DNA from: an uncultured bacterium
GTDB lineage: Bacteria; Bacteroidota; Bacteroidia; Bacteroidales; Bacteroidaceae
Direction of reading: 5' to 3'
NCBI GenBank assembly: GCA_905214795.1
Contig: CAJMNM010000022.1
Coordinates: 1-48,644 of the forward strand
Length of the DNA: 48,644 bases
The translations under genes and the position numbers were made by a program. Shown here in pieces: positions 42,980-48,644 of the stretch. Positions within the stretch are counted from its first letter, which is position 1, and each line of letters starts with the position of its first letter. The notes beneath the pieces were generated by a model, which was given only the letters and a program-made list of their open reading frames with translations, was not told the origin of the DNA and did not search any database.

Positions 42980-43723
42980 TCATTTTTTATGATTAACAAC
43001 TCGTCCACCGGGTACTACATCACCTGAGGGATCCAACTTCAACGTATCTTTTCTAAGTGTTTCTTCCTCCGAATCTTCTGAAGAATCAGGCTCCTCTTCG
43101 GGTTCCTCCGGTAAATCCGGTCCTTCAGGATCCTTGTTATCTATCCATTTGAACATTTGAAGGTCACGAAGACCTGGCACATAAAAATAAGTTCTGGCAA
43201 TTCCCATTATTGCCACCTGACATCCTAAATTTTCAGGATTGTCGTACAAACTCAGATTCTCACGATATTCTTCATCAGCCAATTCAACCGGCACACACCT
43301 ATCCACATCCTTCTCATCTGCCTCTGAAGCTAACAAAATATTTGTACGAACAGCATCTGTTACTGAAAACACGGCATTTTTCATAGAACGTACCGTATAT
43401 CCAACTATATATCCTTTTACTACACAGAGATTCTGATCATAATCTTCTGCACAGATAATATAATCGTCAACATCGAAACATGGCACACCTGACAAATCCT
43501 CATCATCAAACAACTCACCACTGTCACCTATGTCTACCGTTTCGTTTTCTTCATTATCATCAGACTGTCCCTCATCTGTATTTTCTTCTCCTGAATCAAG
43601 TCGTATTTCATCATCAGAAGGCAATTCAACCTTCTGACATGCAGTCAATCCACCAAACAGCAAAACGACCATCACAACCACTCCATACAAGGAGACAAGT
43701 CTTATACGCATCAATATTTTCAA
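42980..43723 (-). CDS. DUF6359-containing lipoprotein
   Basis: The 247-aa product has a lipobox (GGLTAC, C29). This is followed by QKVELPSDDEI and a long acidic stretch (~30-70) that may act as a surface-export signal and linker. Residues ~80-190 match DUF6359, an OB-fold-like domain seen in Bacteroidetes surface proteins (CVVKGYIVGYTV ... DAVRTNILLAS ... CQVAIMGIARTYF). The C-terminal ~50 residues are again acidic and Pro-rich (DLPEEPEEEPDSSEDSEEE). It sits between a 48-aa membrane protein gene (4 bp) and a large secreted protein gene (6 bp). Function unknown. Confidence 0.78.
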   Translation of the reverse strand: MKILMRIRLVSLYGVVVMVVLLFGGLTACQKVELPSDDEIRLDSGEENTDEGQSDDNEENETVDIGDSGELFDDEDLSGVPCFDVDDYIICAEDYDQNLCVVKGYIVGYTVRSMKNAVFSVTDAVRTNILLASEADEKDVDRCVPVELADEEYRENLSLYDNPENLGCQVAIMGIARTYFYVPGLRDLQMFKWIDNKDPEGPDLPEEPEEEPDSSEDSEEETLRKDTLKLDPSGDVVPGGRVVNHKK

Positions 43724-43727
43724 AACT

Positions 43728-43874
43728 TTATTCTTCCGTAATTGCTGTTTTCAGGCTGCGCAGCTTATTTTTCACATTTTTCGAATAATACATCATATCT
43801 AAAACCAGCCACAGATATATTACTGCTACAAAAACAAACCAGCCAATTATAATACCTTGCCACATGCTATTCAT
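43728..43874 (-). CDS. 48-aa single-pass membrane protein
   Basis: The frame is open from 43922, but a minus-strand promoter at 43904-43934 lies within it, so the ATG at 43874 is the likely start (MNSMWQGIIIGWFVFVAVIY). The short product has one hydrophobic segment at about 5-30 and a basic C-terminal end (YYSKNVKNKLRSLKTA). It has no recognised family. Its stop is 4 bp before the DUF6359 start, so it heads the three-gene minus-strand operon. A small membrane protein first in a secreted-lipoprotein operon may be a regulator or export helper, but that is a guess. Confidence 0.6.
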   Translation of the reverse strand: MNSMWQGIIIGWFVFVAVIYLWLVLDMMYYSKNVKNKLRSLKTAITEE

Positions 43875-43903
43875 GATAAAATCTTTTGATACAATTATTG
43901 TTA

Positions 43904-43934
43904 CAAATATACTATTTTTCATTAAAGATACAAC
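43904..43934 (-). promoter_or_regulatory. Promoter of the minus-strand secreted-protein operon
   Basis: On the minus strand GTTG (43934-43931) and TATATTTG (43911-43904) are 19 nt apart, matching the -33/-7 pattern. Transcription should start near 43897, which makes the ATG at 43922 unusable. Confidence 0.6.
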
Positions 43935-43952
43935 TTTACAAATTAAAAAAAC

Positions 43953-43960
43953 TATCTTTG
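43953..43960 (+). promoter_or_regulatory. -7 box of rfbC-rfbB
   Basis: TATCTTTG matches TAnnTTTG, 23 bp before the rfbC ATG. TTTACA at 43935-43940 may be a weak -33 element. It is back to back with the minus-strand promoter. Confidence 0.6.
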
Positions 43961-43983
43961 CATTAAAATAATTCTATTAGTCT

Positions 43984-44553
43984 ATGGAAGTCATTACAAC
44001 ATCACTCGACGGTGTGGTTATCATCAAACCCCGATTATTTGAAGATGAACGTGGCTATTTCTTCGAATCATTCTCTCAACGCGATTTTGAAGCCCAAGTA
44101 CGTCCCATTCAGTTTGTGCAAGACAACGAAAGCAAATCATCTTATGGAGTATTGCGTGGTCTGCATTTTCAAAAGCCTCCATTCGCTCAAAGTAAATTGG
44201 TGCGGGTTATAAAAGGAGCCGTTCTTGATGTGGCAGTCGACATCCGTAAAGGCTCACCCACTTTCGGACAACATGTAGCTGTTGAACTTACCGGAGAGAA
44301 TCATCTGCAGTTCTTCATCCCACGCGGTTTTGCCCATGGCTTTAGTGTTTTGTCCGACGAGGTCGTATTCCAATACAAGTGCGATAATTTCTATGCTCCA
44401 CAAAGTGAAGGCGCTTTGGCTTGGGACGATCCTGATCTAGGCATTGATTGGGAAATTCCTTCAGAAAAAGTAATACTATCCGAAAAAGATAAACACCATC
44501 CATGTTTAAAAGACGCAGATTGGCTGTTTAACTACAAAGACAAACTTTACTAA
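43984..44553 (+). CDS. rfbC: dTDP-4-dehydrorhamnose 3,5-epimerase
   Basis: RfbC (RmlC) epimerises dTDP-4-keto-6-deoxyglucose at C3 and C5 on the way to dTDP-L-rhamnose. The 189-aa cupin has the catalytic histidine H61 in VLRGLHFQKPPFAQSKLV, a conserved VRVIKGAVLDVAVDIRKGSP core and FFIPRGFAHGF. Length is normal. rfbB follows after 16 bp; rfbA and rfbD are not in this window. Confidence 0.96.
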   Translation: MEVITTSLDGVVIIKPRLFEDERGYFFESFSQRDFEAQVRPIQFVQDNESKSSYGVLRGLHFQKPPFAQSKLVRVIKGAVLDVAVDIRKGSPTFGQHVAVELTGENHLQFFIPRGFAHGFSVLSDEVVFQYKCDNFYAPQSEGALAWDDPDLGIDWEIPSEKVILSEKDKHHPCLKDADWLFNYKDKLY

Positions 44554-44569
44554 CCAAAAATCAAAAGAA

Positions 44570-45694
44570 ATGACAACATTCAAAAAAAACATCATCATAA
44601 CCGGTGGCGCCGGATTTATCGGTAGTCATGTGGTACGCCTGTTCGTCAATAAATATCCTGATTATCATATTATCAATCTCGACAAACTGACATATGCAGG
44701 CAATCTGGCTAATCTGAAAGACATTGAAGACAAGCCCAATTATACATTTGTAAAAGCTGACATTTGCGACTTTGATACCATTCAGTCTCTTTTAAACCAA
44801 TATCATGTAGACGGTATTATTCATCTGGCTGCAGAAAGCCATGTAGATCGCAGCATAAAAGACCCGTTCACCTTTGCTCGGACCAACGTTATGGGAACGC
44901 TTTCTCTGCTTCAAGCAGCAAAGATTTACTGGGAATCATGCCCTGAAGGATATGAAGGAAAACGTTTCTATCATATCTCTACCGATGAAGTTTACGGTGC
45001 ATTGGAACTGACCCACCCAGAAGGCAAACACTCTGACATCTCTGCCCATGAAGTATATGGTGACGAATTCTTCAAAGAAACAACCAAATACAATCCGCAC
45101 AGTCCGTACAGTGCCAGCAAGGCAAGCAGCGACCATTTTGTACGTGCATTTCATGACACATATGGCATGCCAACCATTGTGACCAACTGCTCAAACAATT
45201 ATGGTCCTTACCAGTTTCCGGAAAAACTTATTCCTCTTTTCATAAACAACATACGACACCACAAACCACTGCCCGTGTATGGCAAAGGTGAAAATGTGCG
45301 CGACTGGCTTTATGTTGTTGACCATGCCCGTGCCATAGATATTATCTTCCATAATGGAAAAATAGCAGAAACCTATAACATAGGTGGTTTCAACGAATGG
45401 AAAAACATCGACATCATCAAAGTTGTCATCAAAACAGTTGACCGCCTGTTAGGCAATCCGGAAGGCTACTCACTTGATCTTATCACTTACGTAACCGACC
45501 GTAAAGGACACGACATGCGCTACGCAATCGACTCTACAAAACTGAAAAATGAATTAGGCTGGGAACCTAGTCTGCAGTTCGAAGAAGGAATCGAAAAAAC
45601 CGTACAATGGTATCTTGACAATCAAGAATGGATGGATAATGTAACCTCCGGAGATTACCAAAAATATTATGAGAACATGTACGCCAACAGATGA
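44570..45694 (+). CDS. rfbB: dTDP-glucose 4,6-dehydratase
   Basis: RfbB (RmlB) converts dTDP-glucose to dTDP-4-keto-6-deoxyglucose with bound NAD. The 374-aa SDR protein has the cofactor loop TGGAGFIGSH (11-20), STDEVYGAL with the catalytic Asp/Glu, and YSASKASSDH with the Y-x3-K pair. It is slightly longer than E. coli RfbB because of an insert after STDEVYG. A terminator follows. The order C then B, without A and D, is unusual. Confidence 0.96.
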   Translation: MTTFKKNIIITGGAGFIGSHVVRLFVNKYPDYHIINLDKLTYAGNLANLKDIEDKPNYTFVKADICDFDTIQSLLNQYHVDGIIHLAAESHVDRSIKDPFTFARTNVMGTLSLLQAAKIYWESCPEGYEGKRFYHISTDEVYGALELTHPEGKHSDISAHEVYGDEFFKETTKYNPHSPYSASKASSDHFVRAFHDTYGMPTIVTNCSNNYGPYQFPEKLIPLFINNIRHHKPLPVYGKGENVRDWLYVVDHARAIDIIFHNGKIAETYNIGGFNEWKNIDIIKVVIKTVDRLLGNPEGYSLDLITYVTDRKGHDMRYAIDSTKLKNELGWEPSLQFEEGIEKTVQWYLDNQEWMDNVTSGDYQKYYENMYANR

Positions 45695-45721
45695 TATAAT
45701 CTGTTGTTTTATCGGATAATC

Positions 45722-45763
45722 AATACAAGGATGTAGCTCTTCGGTTACATCCTTGTATTTTTA
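45722..45763 (+). terminator. Intrinsic terminator after rfbB
   Basis: ATACAAGGATGTA (45723-45735) pairs perfectly with TACATCCTTGTAT (45746-45758), followed by TTTTTAT. Confidence 0.85.
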
Positions 45764-45866
45764 TGGCTTTATCTTATTCATAAAAGTGAAAGAGAAGATA
45801 TTCCAACTTCATCACGCAACAATATAATCATTTGAAATACAGAAAGATAAAAAGTTTCCAAAAAAC

Positions 45867-46421
45867 TCCTTCACCCCTTCACATTGCTATATAACCATCT
45901 TATATACAACAAGTTATAGGTGAAGTATGCGAACTCTATTCCTTCACACAAAACATTCATGCTCTCATTGTTTTCCGCAAAGATAGATTTGTAAAAATTA
46001 TATCACAAATGTGTTTTTCAGCACAAAACGGTTCCGTCATTCCTATCCGATTGTAAGGATGTATTACAAAAAATCCGGCCAAAATCTCTAAAATCAAATC
46101 GATACGGTCGTGAAGAAATCCGTAACCGTAGGAAAAAATATTTTGCTACGGTCATGAATTCACCCACAACCGTTCAGAAAAAAGTTCATAACAGTATGTG
46201 TTTACCTCCATAACCGTACCTGTCAAAACTCATAACCGTATGCGTTTTAAATCTAAAAAATAAAAATATATTACATACTGTTTTCTGTCGTGAAACTGTT
46301 GTGAAAGAAATGTGAACCACATCCTTCACATACAACATACTGACAAACAAGTCTTTATAATCGAAAATGAAGATGTGAAGGATAAAAACGAAAAATATTC
46401 TTTTTAGGGAAAAAGCCTGGG
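45867..46421 (+). repeat. Composite non-coding dispersed repeat, copy B
   Basis: This ~555-bp element is colinear with copy A (10324-10792) and in the same orientation. It opens with the identical TCCTTCACCCCTTCACA (45867-45883), followed by TTCCTTCACA near 45939-45948. It then has more copies than A of the degenerate CGTAACCGTA-type unit (46117-46247), the shared 23-nt block at 46225-46247, GTGAA repeats at 46301-46319, TGTGAAGGA at about 46374-46382, and the end block 46400-46421. It is about 85 bp longer than A, mostly in the AT-rich stretch 45950-46080. There is no ORF of note. The inverted repeats seen in A are less well kept here. Confidence 0.72.
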
Positions 46422-46627
46422 ACTACCTTTATCCTATCTGTAAATATAAATCCATCTTTCTCTATAAATACTAAATTTTAAATTTTTCATCATAAAAGGA
46501 TGAGCTATCTAATATAATAGTCAATAAAAAATAAACCTATAAAGCATTATTACTAATAACAGATGTTAAAAACAAACGATTAATTAAATTTTCCAATATC
46601 ATTATTTGCTTTTTTAAAAGCTTAGAT
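46422..46627. other. AT-rich region upstream of the blaI-like gene
   Basis: About 205 bp of very AT-rich, ORF-free sequence between repeat copy B and the palindrome in front of the BlaI-type gene. It should hold the promoter of that operon, but no box matches the consensus well. Confidence 0.4.
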
Positions 46628-46658
46628 ATAGATTTACCATCATCATTTCTAAATCTAT
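46628..46658. promoter_or_regulatory. Palindrome in front of the BlaI-type gene, possible operator
   Basis: ATAGATTTA (46628-46636) and TAAATCTAT (46650-46658) are perfect inverted repeats separated by 13 nt, ending 6 bp before the start codon. BlaI/MecI-type repressors bind dyads in their own promoters, so this is a candidate autoregulatory site. It does not contain the TACA/TGTA core of the classical bla operator. Confidence 0.4.
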
Positions 46659-46664
46659 AGAATT

Positions 46665-47048
46665 ATGAAAAAACAAGGCACGTTAACAAAAGCAGAAATG
46701 CAAATCATGAATACACTATGGAGTCTTCCGTCACAAAAAGGAACCATAAACGAATTGTTAGAAAGGTTTAAAGATAAGAAACCGGCTTACACAACTGTGG
46801 CCACCTTCATGAAGATACTTCTCAATAAAGGCTATGTAGGATTCGAGAAAATGAAAGGCACTAAAACGCTGTGCTACTATCCCTTAATCAGTAAAGCCCA
46901 ATACAGCCGTCTTGTACTCAGTGAAGTAAAAAATGACCTTTTCGGCGGCTCATTCTCATCCTTGGTACGTTTCTTCATTAAAGAAGAAGAAATCTCAGAA
47001 GAAGAATTAAAAGAATTACTCGACATTGTAGAACATCAGAAAATTTAA
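46665..47048 (+). CDS. BlaI/MecI/CopY family transcriptional repressor
   Basis: The 127-aa protein is a winged-helix repressor: LTKAEMQIMNTLWSLPSQKG, then the recognition helix region KKPAYTTVATFMKILLNKGYV, then a C-terminal dimerisation helix set. Family members repress a linked operon and are removed when a membrane-bound M56 peptidase is activated. Here the partner gene starts 7 bp downstream. No beta-lactamase gene is in the window, so the regulated target is probably something else, perhaps the operon itself. Confidence 0.92.
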   Translation: MKKQGTLTKAEMQIMNTLWSLPSQKGTINELLERFKDKKPAYTTVATFMKILLNKGYVGFEKMKGTKTLCYYPLISKAQYSRLVLSEVKNDLFGGSFSSLVRFFIKEEEISEEELKELLDIVEHQKI

Positions 47049-47055
47049 ACAGCCT

Positions 47056-48540
47056 ATGGGACTATTTTTTATTTATATCATAAAATCAGCTCTCTGTCTG
47101 GCAATACTTTATCTGCCCTATACATTGTTGCTGCGCAACGAAAGATTACATGCTCTGAACCGTGTAATCCTACTCAGCATACTGACTCTGTCATTGGCTA
47201 TACCTTTAATTCCCGAAAGATGGTTTAACAAAAACGCCATCCCTGTTCAGACTACACAGTCGGAAAACACGTATACCACATTCATACATCAGGTTAAAGG
47301 CACGGAAATAATTATCCAAGGAAATCAATCTGAAAAAAAGAGTGAAACAGCACCATGGCCCATATTACTGATGTACTTTTATCTGTGTGGTCTGATCGGT
47401 TTATCACTCATCCGTTTATGGCAGTTTGTCAAAATGAATGTGTTCATATCCAGAGGATGTTTATGGAAAGAGCGACGAAACGACGGCGTCACACTTTATT
47501 GCCACGCTTCGGCAATTAATGCCTTTTCATGGATGCACAGTGTGGTTATATCTGAAACAGACTTTGAAAGTCCCGCCGGAAAAGCCATCTATACCCATGA
47601 AAAAGCACACGTTCTCTACCGCCACTCCTACGACACCCTACTGCTCATTATGGTACAAACTCTACAATGGTTTAACCCTTTTGTCTGGATGATGGAAACA
47701 GACTTACGTAATATTCACGAATACCAAGCTGACAGCTATGTTATCGGGCACGGTATTACCCCTAAAGATTATCAACTCTATTTAATAAAAAAAGCCGTCG
47801 GCTCAAAACTGCAATCCTTTGCCAACGGCTTGAATCAAAGCACACTTAAAAAACGTATTGCTATGATGTGTAACAAAAAGACAAACAAATGGGCAGCATT
47901 GAAGTATATGTATTTGCTGCCTGTGGGCGCCATCGCAACCATCACATTTGCACGCCCTGAAACCACAAGCCGCACAGACGGACAGTTTGAACAGCTTTCT
48001 GCCGTCAAAGTTACTAATTTTCAGGAAGAAGCAAAAGCTTCACCAACAGAAAAACAACTAAAAATTCCTTTAGAAAATGAGCAGAATAGGAAGTCGGAAA
48101 CGGACTTACTGAATGACGCCGTAGCACAAAAGGCCACAACAAGACAGCAAGCTGATATCTCTAAGCCTATCGCACAAGACGAAAAGGTTTATGATAAACC
48201 TGAAGTCGATCCGGAATTTGAAGGAGGCTCCGTAAAACTTTTTGAATTTATAGCAAAAAACATAAAATATCCTCAATCAGCAGTTGACTCTGCATTTCAA
48301 GGACGTTGCTACTGTAATTTTATTGTTGAGAAAGACGGAAGCCTATCTAATATCAAGGTCATAAGACATGCACTTAATAATAAACCCTTCAACTCTCCCG
48401 GAATGCAGAAAGTCAAAGATGACATTGAAAAAGAAGTTATCCGTGTATTATCACTTATGCCCAAATGGGTTCCAGGAAAAGTAAAAGGTAAAACTGTCCG
48501 GTGCAACTATGCCCTTCCTGTCACCTTTAGATTGCAATAA
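47056..48540 (+). CDS. M56 family (BlaR1-like) membrane metallopeptidase with TonB-like C-terminal domain
   Basis: The 494-aa protein has several membrane segments in the first ~130 residues. An M56 zinc-protease site follows: H181-E-K-A-H185, with E222 and D226 in IHEYQAD. Another membrane segment lies near 280-300 (YMYLLPVGAIATITFA). A ~75-residue Lys/Glu/Gln-rich linker leads to a TonB C-terminal-like domain at ~385-494 (FEGGSVKLFEFIAKNIKYP ... CYCNFIVEKDGS). It replaces the penicillin-binding sensor domain of true BlaR1. With the adjacent BlaI-type repressor it should form a signalling pair in which the periplasmic TonB-like part senses or contacts an outer-membrane protein; that last point is inference. 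Confidence 0.9.
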   Translation: MGLFFIYIIKSALCLAILYLPYTLLLRNERLHALNRVILLSILTLSLAIPLIPERWFNKNAIPVQTTQSENTYTTFIHQVKGTEIIIQGNQSEKKSETAPWPILLMYFYLCGLIGLSLIRLWQFVKMNVFISRGCLWKERRNDGVTLYCHASAINAFSWMHSVVISETDFESPAGKAIYTHEKAHVLYRHSYDTLLLIMVQTLQWFNPFVWMMETDLRNIHEYQADSYVIGHGITPKDYQLYLIKKAVGSKLQSFANGLNQSTLKKRIAMMCNKKTNKWAALKYMYLLPVGAIATITFARPETTSRTDGQFEQLSAVKVTNFQEEAKASPTEKQLKIPLENEQNRKSETDLLNDAVAQKATTRQQADISKPIAQDEKVYDKPEVDPEFEGGSVKLFEFIAKNIKYPQSAVDSAFQGRCYCNFIVEKDGSLSNIKVIRHALNNKPFNSPGMQKVKDDIEKEVIRVLSLMPKWVPGKVKGKTVRCNYALPVTFRLQ

Positions 48541-48644
48541 ACCCATAAGCTCAAAACAGGCAATCTTTATTCATGATAAATTTTGCCTGATGACTAGTCC
48601 TAAATAACCGTTACAGTTATTGGACAAAAATAAATTATTTATCA

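Noticed and set aside
43875..43922. The 64-aa version of the small membrane protein
   Set aside because: Its first 16 codons overlap the operon's own promoter, so they should not be in the mRNA.
10324..46421. The 35.5 kb between the two direct repeat copies as a mobile island
   Set aside because: The segment is filled with core genes (purC, prfA, pyrF, lpx operon, miaA) and has no integrase, transposase or transfer genes.
48557..48625. Hairpins after the M56 gene (CAGGCAA/TTGCCTG and GTCC...GGAC) as a terminator
   Set aside because: The stems are short or bulged and neither is followed by a T-run on either strand; the true end may be beyond the window.
1..48644. CRISPR arrays, tRNA or rRNA genes, prophage or conjugative genes
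   Set aside because: Scanning found no regular spacer arrays, no tRNA-like cloverleafs and no phage, transfer or defence genes that I could support.

Overview
The window is about 48.6 kb of a low-GC (about 40% by eye) Bacteroidales chromosome, most like Bacteroides/Phocaeicola or a close relative. The evidence is Bacteroidetes-type promoters with a TAnnTTTG -7 box in front of many genes, an LpxC-FabZ fusion, a DUF4837 lipoprotein, DUF5715 and DUF6359 proteins, a type-2 PyrF, a T9SS-like C-terminal tail, and typical secreted glycosidases. Gene density is high. There are no rRNA or tRNA genes, no CRISPR array and no intact insertion sequence. Genus is not resolved.

Layout. 1-3680 (minus): rlmN, a DUF4837 lipoprotein, pdxA and a flippase-like membrane protein cut by the window edge, packed as one operon. 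3787-9843 (plus): two adjacent multi-domain genes that look like a cytoplasmic muropeptide-recycling module. The first is a 1287-aa protein with two GT2-like domains, a GalT/Ap4A-phosphorylase-like DUF4922 domain and a SpoIID domain. The second is an AmpG-type permease fused to a BadF-type sugar kinase. 9844-10875: non-coding, with a candidate small RNA and copy A of a composite dispersed repeat. 10876-15059 (minus): GH78 rhamnosidase, a small Spy-like secreted protein and a DUF5715 M15-like peptidase. 15146-22243 (plus): phoH, purC, menG, aroE, alpha/beta hydrolase, TPM-domain protein, lemA, transglutaminase. 22414-25673: purM, prfA, pyrF. 25974-35209: the lipid A run lpxD, lpxC-fabZ, lpxA, a pRiA4b-ORF3-like gene, miaA, PBP1A and a PIF1-like helicase with TPRs. 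35300-39135: secreted GH43 and GH128-like enzymes. 39389-41346: LpxH-like phosphoesterase and a GT-B glycosyltransferase overlapping by 4 bp. 41381-43874 (minus): an unusual secreted/lipoprotein operon headed by a 48-aa membrane protein. 43984-45694: rfbC and rfbB. 45695-46664: non-coding, with copy B of the repeat. 46665-48540: BlaI-type repressor and an M56 peptidase with a TonB-like C-terminus.

Most of the window is housekeeping: envelope building (Lpx, PBP1A, LpxH-like, Rml), purine/pyrimidine/menaquinone/shikimate/PLP synthesis, and translation (RF1, MiaA, RlmN). The two points most worth a second look are the fused recycling pair at 3787-9843 and the pair of homologous non-coding elements at 10324-10792 and 45867-46421. 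These share a start, internal degenerate CGTAACCGTA-type units, GTGAAGG repeats and a common end, and lie in the same orientation 35.5 kb apart.
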